Below, piece by piece: positions 6,056-12,517 of a stretch of 12,517 nucleotides of DNA (position 1 is the stretch's first letter; each line of letters starts with the position of its first letter). The stretch is from an uncultured Gammaproteobacteria bacterium (GTDB lineage Bacteria; Pseudomonadota; Gammaproteobacteria; GCA-001735895): positions 1 to 12,517 of the forward strand of contig CALZHS010000066.1 of NCBI GenBank assembly GCA_945787265.1, written 5' to 3'. The notes below the pieces were generated by a model, which was not told the DNA's origin, did not search any database, and was given only the letters and a program-made list of their open reading frames with translations. A program made the translations under genes and the position numbers.

Positions 6056-8224
6056 CTAGTCCCCGTGCGCCGCCTTGAATTCGCGACGGCGCGCGTGCAG
6101 TACCGGCTCGGTATAGCCATTGGCTACTTCGCGTCCCTTGAACACCAGATCGAGCGCGGCCTGGAATGCGATGCTGTTGTCGAAATCCGGAGCCATGTCG
6201 CGATACATTGGGTCGCCCGCATTCTGTCGATCCACTACTTCGGCCATTTTTTCGAACACGCTACGCACCTGGTCCGCGTCAGTAATGCCGTGATGCAGCC
6301 AGTTGGCAATATGCTGGCTCGAAATACGCAGGGTTGCGCGATCCTCCATCAGGTCGATATCGCTGATGTCGGGCACCTTGGAACAACCAACACCCTGGTC
6401 GATCCAGCGTACGACGTAGCCCAAAATTCCCTGGGCATTGTTTTCGAGTTCCCTGATCAGTTCGCTTTGCTTGATCTTGCGCTGACCCAGCAGCGGAATG
6501 GTTAAAATGTCATCCAGGCGGGCGCGCGTGCACTGCGCCAGGTGCAGCTGGCGCGCGCTCACGTCGACGTAGTGGTAATGCATCGCGTGCAGGCAGGCCG
6601 CCACCGCGGAAGGTACCCAGGCGGTATTGGCACCGGCGCGCGGGTGCGCAATTTTCTGCTCCATCATCGCCGCCATTTCGTCGGGCGCGGCCCACATGCC
6701 CTTGCCGATCTGGGCGTGACCTGGCAGTCCGGCTTCGAGCCCGACATCGACATTCCAGTCTTCGTAGGCAAGCAACCACTTGGAAGTCTTGATTTCGTTC
6801 TTCGGAATCATCGCACCCGCTTCCATGCTGGTATGAATTTCGTCACCGGTGCGATCGAGGAAACCCGTATTGATAAATATGACGCGTTCCCGCGCCACGT
6901 GAATGCATTCCTTGAGATTGACCGTGGTGCGACGCTCTTCATCCATGATGCCAATTTTCAGCGTATTGGGCTCGAGTCCCAGTGCCTTTTCGACCATCAC
7001 AAACAACTTGATTGCGGCCTCGACTTCTTCGGGCCCGTGGATTTTGGGTTTGACGATATTGACACTGCCCGCTCGACTGTTTTTAAACGGCCCGGTGCCG
7101 AGCAGGTCATGTTTGGCCGCGAGCACGGTAACCATGGCATCGAGAAAAGTTTCCGGGATCTCCTCACCATTAACGGTTACCGCATCGGTATACATGTGCG
7201 TACCGACATTGCGCACCAGCATCAGGCTGCGTCCCGGCAGGGTGAAAGCGGATCCGTCCGGGGCGATGAATTCAGGATCGGGATTCAGGCTGCGATCGAT
7301 GGTTTCCTTGCCGCGCGTCACCCTGGCGGATAAATCACCTTTCATCAGGCCGAACCAGTTGCGATAAACCCTGACCTTGTCTTCGGCATCGACCGCCGAT
7401 ACCGAATCCTCGCAATCCATGATGGTCGTGACCGCGGATTCGATATTGATATCGTAGATATTGGCAAGATCGCCCTGACCGATGAAATAACCCTCGCCGA
7501 TCAGCAGCTCGATATGCAGGTTATTGTGACGCAACAGCACCGCGCTCGGCTGCTCGGGATCGCCGCGGTAACCGACAAAACATTCGCGCCAACCGAGCTC
7601 GGTTTCGCTGCCGTCACCTGTCACCACGACCAGTTTTCCAGACACGACCTTGTAGCGCACGGCGTACGCATGGCTGCCGGTCGCCAGCGGCACCGCCTGG
7701 TCGAGAAAATCGCGCGCGTAACGAATTACCTGTTGACCCCTGACCGGGTTGTAGCGGGCGGTCTTTTTACAGCCCTCGACCTCGAGAATGATATCGGTAC
7801 CGTAGAGCGCATCGTACAGGCTGTACCAGCGGGCGTTGGCGGCGTTAAGCGCGTAACGCGCGTTATCGACCGGCACCACCAGCTGCGGGCCGGCGATCAC
7901 GGCAATCTCGTCGTCGACATTTTCGGTGGTTACTTTAAACGCATCGGGCTCGGGCACCAGGTAACCGATCTGCTGCAGGAAAGCCCGGTACTGGTCGAGC
8001 TGAACGGGCGCGGGATTGGCCTTATGCCAGTCATCGATCCGGGTTTGCAAATCATCACGCTGTTGCAGCAAATCTGCATTTTGCGCACCCAGTTCAGCCA
8101 CTATGTCAGCCAGTGATTGCCAGAATGACGGGGCTTCAACCCCGGTGCCGGCCGAGATTTCATCCACCAGGTCGTACAGTCCGCGGTCAACGCTGAGACC
8201 ACTGATATCCACGCGATCGCTCAT
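6056..8224 (-). CDS. glcB: Malate synthase G
   Basis: A 722-residue cytosolic enzyme (E. coli malate synthase G has 723) that condenses glyoxylate with acetyl-CoA to give malate in the glyoxylate bypass and in glycolate or glyoxylate use. Matches run the full length. The catalytic Arg338 lies in GRSLMLVRNVGTHMYTD; Glu429 in GIMDEERRTTVNLKE and Asp457 in INTGFLDRTGDEIHTSM bind Mg2+; Cys614 lies in GVGCSKVPD; and the general base Asp628 lies in MEDRATLRISSQHIANW. DCEDSVSAVDAEDK (270-283) is another family signature. The N-terminus has the usual G-isoform form, so ATG 8224 is the likely start despite a weak Shine-Dalgarno region. No glycolate oxidase or isocitrate lyase gene lies in the window. 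The gene is divergent from the quinone oxidoreductase, and its leader holds the terminator-like element described separately. Confidence 0.98.
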   Translation of the reverse strand: MSDRVDISGLSVDRGLYDLVDEISAGTGVEAPSFWQSLADIVAELGAQNADLLQQRDDLQTRIDDWHKANPAPVQLDQYRAFLQQIGYLVPEPDAFKVTTENVDDEIAVIAGPQLVVPVDNARYALNAANARWYSLYDALYGTDIILEVEGCKKTARYNPVRGQQVIRYARDFLDQAVPLATGSHAYAVRYKVVSGKLVVVTGDGSETELGWRECFVGYRGDPEQPSAVLLRHNNLHIELLIGEGYFIGQGDLANIYDINIESAVTTIMDCEDSVSAVDAEDKVRVYRNWFGLMKGDLSARVTRGKETIDRSLNPDPEFIAPDGSAFTLPGRSLMLVRNVGTHMYTDAVTVNGEEIPETFLDAMVTVLAAKHDLLGTGPFKNSRAGSVNIVKPKIHGPEEVEAAIKLFVMVEKALGLEPNTLKIGIMDEERRTTVNLKECIHVARERVIFINTGFLDRTGDEIHTSMEAGAMIPKNEIKTSKWLLAYEDWNVDVGLEAGLPGHAQIGKGMWAAPDEMAAMMEQKIAHPRAGANTAWVPSAVAACLHAMHYHYVDVSARQLHLAQCTRARLDDILTIPLLGQRKIKQSELIRELENNAQGILGYVVRWIDQGVGCSKVPDISDIDLMEDRATLRISSQHIANWLHHGITDADQVRSVFEKMAEVVDRQNAGDPMYRDMAPDFDNSIAFQAALDLVFKGREVANGYTEPVLHARRREFKAAHGD

Positions 8225-8247
8225 AGAAATGTACCGAGTTCTCGTTT

Positions 8248-8268
8248 AAAAAAAACCGCCCGCAGGCG
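8248..8268 (-). promoter_or_regulatory. Terminator-like element in the glcB leader
   Basis: Read on the minus strand, a CGCC-TGCG-GGCG hairpin (4-bp GC stem, 4-base loop, 8268-8257) is followed, after one G, by eight consecutive T (8255-8248). It stands 24 bases before the glcB ATG and just downstream of the candidate -10 at 8280-8285. It has the order of an intrinsic terminator inside a 5' leader, which would suit attenuation. The stem is short, so this is tentative. Confidence 0.35.
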
Positions 8269-8279
8269 CCAAACCATCG

Positions 8280-8285
8280 AGTATA
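8280..8285 (-). promoter_or_regulatory. Candidate -10 box of glcB
   Basis: On the minus strand TATACT (5 of 6 matches to the consensus) sits in an AT-rich stretch 56 bases before the ATG. It predicts a transcript start near 8273. No good -35 box stands 16-18 bases upstream, which would fit a promoter that needs an activator. Confidence 0.35.
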
Positions 8286-8311
8286 TATGGCTGTCGGGAC
8301 AAAACTAGGGC

Positions 8312-8371
8312 CTGATCGGCAATATTGGAAATTTGTATAGGTAAACTTGACCGGGCCCGATTGCCGATTAG
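8312..8371. repeat. 12-bp inverted repeat in the glcB/oxidoreductase divergent promoter region
   Basis: The left arm CTGATCGGCAAT (8312-8323) and the right arm ATTGCCGATTAG (8360-8371) are reverse complements at 11 of 12 positions, with nine consecutive perfect pairs (ATCGGCAAT/ATTGCCGAT). They are separated by 36 bases. Each arm lies roughly 35-50 bases upstream of the candidate transcript start on its own side. This is the expected place for a regulator binding site. No known operator was recognised. Confidence 0.55.
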
Positions 8372-8392
8372 CACCCGTAGCCCGATTTAGGA

Positions 8393-8398
8393 TAAAAT
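8393..8398 (+). promoter_or_regulatory. Candidate -10 box of the quinone oxidoreductase gene
   Basis: TAAAAT (5 of 6 matches) lies 49 bases before the ATG at 8448. The best -35 is a weak TTAGCA at 8368-8373 with a 19-base spacer, overlapping the right arm of the inverted repeat. A perfect short inverted repeat (GTCTGC-CA-GCAGAC, 8405-8418) begins at the predicted transcript start. Confidence 0.35.
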
Positions 8399-8437
8399 TC
8401 AAGCGTCTGCCAGCAGACACAAACCTTACAGTAATTC

Positions 8438-8443
8438 AGGAAA
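8438..8443 (+). promoter_or_regulatory. Ribosome binding site of the quinone oxidoreductase
   Basis: AGGAAA lies 4 bases before the ATG (6 bases after the AGGA core). It is a good Shine-Dalgarno match and confirms the start at 8448. Confidence 0.65.
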
Positions 8444-8447
8444 CCCG

Positions 8448-9437
8448 ATGAAAGCGATTACGCTAAGCGAGTTTGGCGGCCCCGAAATGATGCATTTGAG
8501 CGAGGTCGAAACGCCCGTACCCGCCGCAGACCAGGTACTGATCAAGGTGATGAACTCGTCGGTTAACCGCCCTGATGTCATTCAACGCCAGGGTAACTAT
8601 CCCCCTCCGCCCGGAGATTCCGAGATTCTGGGACTCGAAGTGGCCGGGGTGATTGAGTCGAGTGGCGAAAACACTTCCCGCTTCAAACCGGGCGAACGCG
8701 TGGTGGCACTGGTCGGCGGCGGTGGTTATGCCGAGTACGCGCTGGCGCGCGAGGATCACTGCATGTCGATACCGGAATCGGTCAGCTTCGAGCAGGCCGC
8801 CTGCATCTGTGAAACCTATATCACCGCCTACCTGAACCTGTTCATGCTCGGCGAGCTTGAGGGCAAGCAATCCGTGTTGATACATGGCGGTGGCGGCGGT
8901 GTTGCGACAGCCGCCATACAGTTGTGTAAAGCGTTATCGCCTGAAACCAGGATTTTCGTTACCGCCTCGACTGCAAAGCTGGAGCGCGTCGCGGCACAGG
9001 GCGCCGACCATGTCATCGATTACCGCGAACAGTCGTTTGCGGAGGAAATCAAGCGCCTCACCGAGGGACGCGGGGTCGACGTTATTCTGGATCACATCGG
9101 GGCAAAGTACCTGGAACCCAATATGAAATCCCTCGCGCTTGCCGGCACCCTGATGCTGATCGGCGTCATGGGCGGTATCAAGGCCGAGCTGAACCTGGCC
9201 ACGATGATGGTCAAGCGCCAACGCATTATCGGTTCGGTACTGCGTTCGCGCCCAATCGCAGAGAAAGCTTCGATCATCGCGCGCTTCGAGGAAACGGTGA
9301 TGCCGCTATTCGCCGCGGCTAAGATCGCACCCGAGATCAGTGCAACCTTCCCGCTTAAGGATGCCGCCGAGGCGCATAAACTGATGGAACAGGGCGGACA
9401 TTTCGGCAAGATTATCCTGGAAATGGAGCACGCCTGA
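8448..9437 (+). CDS. NAD(P)H quinone oxidoreductase, PIG3-like zinc-independent MDR family
   Basis: A 329-residue cytosolic enzyme of the medium-chain dehydrogenase/reductase superfamily. The N-terminal GroES-like domain (~1-120) has SSVNRPDVIQRQGNYPPPPG and GLEVAGVIESSG, both typical of quinone reductases of the PIG3/QOR type. The zinc-binding residues of alcohol dehydrogenases are absent. The Rossmann domain (~125-270) carries a glycine-rich loop, VLIHGGGGGVATAAIQL (143-159), for NAD(P)H, followed by GADHVIDYRE and GVDVILDHIGAKYL. In most relatives the loop reads GGASGVG or similar; here five Gly stand in a row and the last Gly is Ala153. The enzyme probably reduces quinones or other alpha,beta-unsaturated carbonyls using NADPH; the exact substrate cannot be read. 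It is transcribed alone, divergent from glcB and convergent with the formate dehydrogenase operon. Confidence 0.93.
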   Translation: MKAITLSEFGGPEMMHLSEVETPVPAADQVLIKVMNSSVNRPDVIQRQGNYPPPPGDSEILGLEVAGVIESSGENTSRFKPGERVVALVGGGGYAEYALAREDHCMSIPESVSFEQAACICETYITAYLNLFMLGELEGKQSVLIHGGGGGVATAAIQLCKALSPETRIFVTASTAKLERVAAQGADHVIDYREQSFAEEIKRLTEGRGVDVILDHIGAKYLEPNMKSLALAGTLMLIGVMGGIKAELNLATMMVKRQRIIGSVLRSRPIAEKASIIARFEETVMPLFAAAKIAPEISATFPLKDAAEAHKLMEQGGHFGKIILEMEHA

Positions 9438-9445
9438 CGTCGGAC

Positions 9446-9461
9446 CGCCGCTTACGCGGCG
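9446..9461. terminator. GC hairpin between convergent genes
   Basis: CGCCGC (9446-9451), loop TTAC, GCGGCG (9456-9461): a perfect 6-bp all-GC stem with a 4-base loop. It sits in the 60-bp gap between the stop codons of the quinone oxidoreductase and the formate dehydrogenase alpha gene. There is no T run on either side, so it is not a classical intrinsic terminator. It may still act as a bidirectional stop or protect transcript 3' ends. Confidence 0.35.
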
Positions 9462-9497
9462 ATGGATGTAGCGATTGTGCGATCGATGCGTTCGGGT

Positions 9498-12104
9498 TCA
9501 GGCCGCTTCTAGCCTGATCGCGCAGTACTTGAACTCGGGGATCTTGCCGAACGGATCGAGCGCTTCGTTGGTGAGCAGGTTCGCGGCCGCCTCGTGGTAA
9601 CAGAACGGAATAAACACCTGGCCCTGCTTCAGCGCGGCATCGGGTCGCGCAAAGGCCCGCAGTTCGCCGCGTCTCGACCGGGCGACAATTTCGGCACCGG
9701 CTTCCACGCCCATCGCCTCCAGGTCCCGCTGGTTCACGTAGACTACCGGCACCGGTTCGATTGCATCGAGCACCTGCGCACGGCGGGTCATCGAGCCGGT
9801 ATGCCAGTGTTCGAGCTGGCGACCGGTAATCAATACCAGCGGGTATTCCTCGTCGGGTTGTTCATCGGCCGGAATCGATTTAGCCGCGACCAGCCTGGCC
9901 TTGCCGTTCGCGGTCGGGAAACTTTCTTCGAAAACAACGCTTTGCCCGGGATCATTTTCATCCGCGCAGGGATAAGTTACCGACGAATCCCGGTTCAGCC
10001 GGTCCCAGGTGATGCCGGTAATGCTCGGCATCGCGCCACGCATTTCGTCATAAACTTCCGAGACATGACTGTAATTCCAGTCGAGTCCGATGCCTTTGCC
10101 GATGTCTCGAATAATCCATAAATCCTGGCGCGCCTCGCCGGGTAACGGCACGGCCGCCCGGCCAAGCTGCACGCGACGATCGGTATTGGATACGGTGCCA
10201 TCTTTTTCGGCCCAGCCGGAGGCGGGCAGCACCACGTCCGCGAACGCCGCCGTTTCAGTCAGGAACATATACTGTACCACCAGTTGATCGAGCGCTGCCA
10301 GTGCGGCCCTCGCGTGATTCAGGTTGGGGTCGGACATCGCCGGGTGTACGCCCATGATGTCCGGAAACATCATCGGTATCAGGCCGGCATCGGAAGCGCC
10401 CTGGACATTATTCTGGCCCCGCAACGGGTGCAGACCGGTACCCGGACGACCCACCTGGCCGGTAACCATCGACAGCGCGATCAGGCAGCGCGAATTGTCG
10501 GTACCGTGAATATGCTGCGAAATACCCATACCCCAGAAAATCATCGACGCTTTCGAGGTCGCGAACAATCGCGCCACTTCGCGCACGGTCTCGGCATCGA
10601 TACCGGTCACCGGCGCCATTTTTTCGGGGCTGAAGTTGGCCACGTTTGCTTTCAGGTCGTCGTAGTCGGTGGTGCGTTGCGCGATGAACTTATCGTCGGT
10701 CAGGCCTTCATCGATGATCACGTGCAGAATCGAGTTCAGCAGGGACACGTCGGTAGAAGCATTGAATTGCAGGAAGTGCGTAGCGTGTCGGGCCATATCG
10801 GTCTTGCGCGGATCGAGCAAGATCAGTTTCTTGCCTTCCCTGATCGCGTTTTTCATGAAGGTTGCCGCAACCGGGTGATTGGTGGTCGGATTGGAGCCGA
10901 TGACGAGAAAAACCTCGGCATGCTTGACGTCTTCGACCTGGTTCGAAACCGCACCGGAACCGATGCCCTCGAGCAGTGCCGCCACGCTCGAGGCGTGACA
11001 CAAACGCGTGCAGTGATCGACATTGTTGGTACCGAAACCGACGCGCACCAGTTTCTGGAACAGGTAGGCTTCTTCGTTCGAGCCCTTGGCCGATCCGAAA
11101 CCGGCCAGCCCGGCGCCACCGAGCTGATCCTTGATTTGCTTTAAACCGCCCGTCGCAAGCTGCATGGCCTCGTCCCAGCTCGCTTCACGAAACATCTTCG
11201 ACGGATCAGATGGATCGAAATGCTCGTTCAAACCCTTGGCAACGCCCTCCTTGCGAATTAAGGGCTTGAGTAAACGTTGCGGATGATTGACGTAGTCAAA
11301 ACCGTAACGCCCCTTGACACACAGACGGCTGAAATTGGCGGGTCCATCACGTCCCTCGACGCGCACAATCTCGTCGTCTTTTACGTGGTATGTCAGCAGG
11401 CAACCAACACCGCAGTAAGGGCAAACCGAGTCGACTTTACGGTCAGCCTCGACCAGGTGTGCACCGTTCGCATTGCTGAGCGCACCGGTCGGACAGGCCG
11501 CGACGCATTCGCCACAGGCAACACAGGACGATTCACCCATCGGATCACCGATATCGAACACGATTTCGGCGTGATGTCCGCGACGAGCGAGCCCGATAAC
11601 ATCGTTAACCTGCGTTTCGCGACAGGCGCGCAGGCAGCGCGTGCACTGGATGCACGCATCCAGGTTGACTGCGATCGCCGGGTGCGACAGGTCCGCAGCT
11701 GGTTGATGGCGCGGTTTGAATCTCGGATTCCTGACCTCGAGCTTATCGGCCCAGTATGTCAGTTCGTTTTCGAGCGCATACGACCGCTCGGGCATATCGG
11801 AAAGCAGCAGTTCGAGTACCAGCTTCTGTGACTTTTGCGCGCGTTCGTTTTCTGAATTGACCACCATCCCCGGGGTCGGATTGCGGCAACAGCTAGGCGC
11901 GAGCACGCGCTCGCCATCGATTTCGACCATGCAGGCGCGGCAGTTACCATCGGCGCGCAATCCATCGGTGTAACAAAGATGGGGAATCTCGGTGCCGGTG
12001 CGCTGTGCCGCCTGCAGTATGGTTTCACCCGGCAGGGCTTCGACCGGAGAGCCGTTCAACGTAAATTCGATGGTTTCGAAGATGGAATCAGGATTCGCGG
12101 CCAT
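9498..12104 (-). CDS. fdsA: NAD-dependent formate dehydrogenase, alpha (Mo/W catalytic) subunit, with apparent internal deletion
   Basis: An 868-residue cytosolic catalytic subunit that oxidises formate to CO2 and passes electrons to the flavin subunit. In order: a NuoG-like [2Fe-2S] domain (C44, C55, C58, C72); two [4Fe-4S] motifs, CIQCTRCLRAC (151-161) and CVACGECVAAC (194-204); the Mo-domain [4Fe-4S] site CPYCGVGC plus C262; and a molybdopterin domain with catalytic Cys369-His370 (CTRLCHASS) and Arg562 in RGQNNVQG. It uses Cys rather than selenocysteine. No His-Cys3 cluster motif is seen between 100 and 140, as in one clade of this family that I recall. From memory of E. coli FdhF and FdsA-type relatives, about 45 residues are missing between FPD (580-582) and IMG (583-585), and the following GEN/GED is Val-His. 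The start ATG 12104 follows a strong AGAGGAG and overlaps the beta-subunit stop. No fdsC/fdhD or fdsD gene follows. The symbol is by family resemblance; fdhF or fdhA may be used elsewhere. Confidence 0.95.
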   Translation of the reverse strand: MAANPDSIFETIEFTLNGSPVEALPGETILQAAQRTGTEIPHLCYTDGLRADGNCRACMVEIDGERVLAPSCCRNPTPGMVVNSENERAQKSQKLVLELLLSDMPERSYALENELTYWADKLEVRNPRFKPRHQPAADLSHPAIAVNLDACIQCTRCLRACRETQVNDVIGLARRGHHAEIVFDIGDPMGESSCVACGECVAACPTGALSNANGAHLVEADRKVDSVCPYCGVGCLLTYHVKDDEIVRVEGRDGPANFSRLCVKGRYGFDYVNHPQRLLKPLIRKEGVAKGLNEHFDPSDPSKMFREASWDEAMQLATGGLKQIKDQLGGAGLAGFGSAKGSNEEAYLFQKLVRVGFGTNNVDHCTRLCHASSVAALLEGIGSGAVSNQVEDVKHAEVFLVIGSNPTTNHPVAATFMKNAIREGKKLILLDPRKTDMARHATHFLQFNASTDVSLLNSILHVIIDEGLTDDKFIAQRTTDYDDLKANVANFSPEKMAPVTGIDAETVREVARLFATSKASMIFWGMGISQHIHGTDNSRCLIALSMVTGQVGRPGTGLHPLRGQNNVQGASDAGLIPMMFPDIMGVHPAMSDPNLNHARAALAALDQLVVQYMFLTETAAFADVVLPASGWAEKDGTVSNTDRRVQLGRAAVPLPGEARQDLWIIRDIGKGIGLDWNYSHVSEVYDEMRGAMPSITGITWDRLNRDSSVTYPCADENDPGQSVVFEESFPTANGKARLVAAKSIPADEQPDEEYPLVLITGRQLEHWHTGSMTRRAQVLDAIEPVPVVYVNQRDLEAMGVEAGAEIVARSRRGELRAFARPDAALKQGQVFIPFCYHEAAANLLTNEALDPFGKIPEFKYCAIRLEAA

Positions 12105-12517
12105 TACTGTTTCTCCTCTATTCCAAGTTCATGCGGAAAGTACTTGATAACGCACTGAATCGGGTTCGGCGCCGCCTGCCCAAGCCCACAGATCGACGCG
12201 TCGGCCATGACCGCACACAGATCGTTCAATTGTTCGATATCCCAGTTCTCCTGTTCCATCAGGGAAACCGCCTTCTCGGTACCGACACGACAGGGCGTGC
12301 ATTGGCCGCAAGATTCGTGCGCGAAAAACTTCATCGTATTGAGCGCTGCATTTCGAGCGCTATCCTGATCGGATAACACGATGATCGCCGCCGAACCGAT
12401 GAAACAGCCATACTCCTGCAGGGTATCGAAATCGAGCGGAATATCGCCCAACGAGGCCGGCAGAATACCGCCCGAAGCGCCGCCCGGAAAGTAGCCGTAG
12501 AACTGGTGGCCGTCCAG
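12104..12517 (-). CDS. fdsB: NAD-dependent formate dehydrogenase, beta (NuoF-like) subunit, C-terminal part
   Basis: The frame is open through the right edge; 137 codons are visible, ending at TAA (12106-12104), and the start lies outside the window. A TTG-initiated frame from 12451 is only an internal part of it. GHQFYGYFPGGASGGILP (from the edge) and GDIPLDFDTL belong to the linker/SLBB region. They are followed by the NuoF-type [4Fe-4S] site: ESCGQCTPCRVGTEKA supplies three Cys and ASICGLGQAAPNP the fourth. In this family the beta subunit carries FMN and NAD+ and hands formate-derived electrons to NAD+. The FMN/NAD domain lies beyond the window. Its stop overlaps the alpha-subunit start by one base (TAATG), and the alpha Shine-Dalgarno sequence lies in its last codons. 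The two are therefore very likely translated in a coupled way from one transcript; the expected gamma subunit would be upstream. Confidence 0.95.
   Translation of the reverse strand: MDGHQFYGYFPGGASGGILPASLGDIPLDFDTLQEYGCFIGSAAIIVLSDQDSARNAALNTMKFFAHESCGQCTPCRVGTEKAVSLMEQENWDIEQLNDLCAVMADASICGLGQAAPNPIQCVIKYFPHELGIEEKQ
12113..12119 (-). promoter_or_regulatory. Ribosome binding site of the formate dehydrogenase alpha subunit, inside fdsB
   Basis: AGAGGAG on the minus strand lies 8 bases before the ATG at 12104 and within the last codons of the beta subunit. Together with the TAATG overlap it fixes the alpha start and indicates translational coupling. Confidence 0.75.

Noticed and set aside
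8225..8447. Glycine riboswitch upstream of glcB
   Set aside because: Known for malate synthase genes in some marine bacteria, but I could not find the conserved core motifs on the minus strand of this gap.
10284..11144. Long plus-strand open frame (286 codons) opposite fdsA
   Set aside because: The minus strand carries recognisable formate dehydrogenase motifs throughout this stretch; the plus frame has His/Gln/Arg-rich antisense composition.

Overview
The window looks like chromosomal DNA of a GC-rich proteobacterium, most likely a free-living gammaproteobacterium. This is an inference from protein resemblance and gene content: malate synthase G, a soluble NAD-linked formate dehydrogenase, and GGDEF and class III cyclase signalling enzymes. 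I see no rRNA, tRNA, CRISPR array, insertion sequence or phage gene. Nine protein genes cover most of it; two of them run off the window ends.

Layout. Positions 2-1675 (+) hold the C-terminal part of a large WD40 beta-propeller protein whose N-terminus lies upstream of the window. It converges on a minus-strand class III nucleotide cyclase fused to an FHA domain (1739-2674). A divergent promoter region then leads to a gamma-glutamyltranspeptidase-family hydrolase (2791-4401, +). That gene converges on a minus-strand pair: a PAS-GGDEF diguanylate cyclase (4450-5322) preceded by a small glycine-rich lipoprotein (5370-5759). About 300 bp without a convincing gene follow. Next come malate synthase G (glcB, 6056-8224, -) and a divergently transcribed PIG3-type quinone oxidoreductase (8448-9437, +). 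The right end holds the 3' part of an NAD-dependent formate dehydrogenase operon on the minus strand: the end of the beta subunit (12104-12517), coupled through a TAATG overlap to the alpha subunit (9498-12104).

How the parts may work together. The left third is signalling: a propeller scaffold of a kind often fused to kinases or STAND NTPases, a cyclase with a phosphothreonine-reading FHA domain, and a c-di-GMP synthase with an intact inhibitory site. The right half is C1/C2 and redox metabolism: malate synthase condenses glyoxylate with acetyl-CoA, formate dehydrogenase passes formate electrons to NAD+, and the oxidoreductase reduces quinones or enones with NAD(P)H.

The best leads are: (i) the formate dehydrogenase alpha subunit appears to lack about 45 residues next to a cofactor-binding motif that is itself altered; (ii) the glcB/oxidoreductase divergent region holds a near-perfect 12-bp inverted repeat, one arm upstream of each candidate promoter, plus a terminator-like element in the glcB leader; (iii) a multi-blade WD40 protein with an effector end outside the window lies next to the FHA-cyclase. 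I do not see a clearly new multi-gene system that is complete inside the window.
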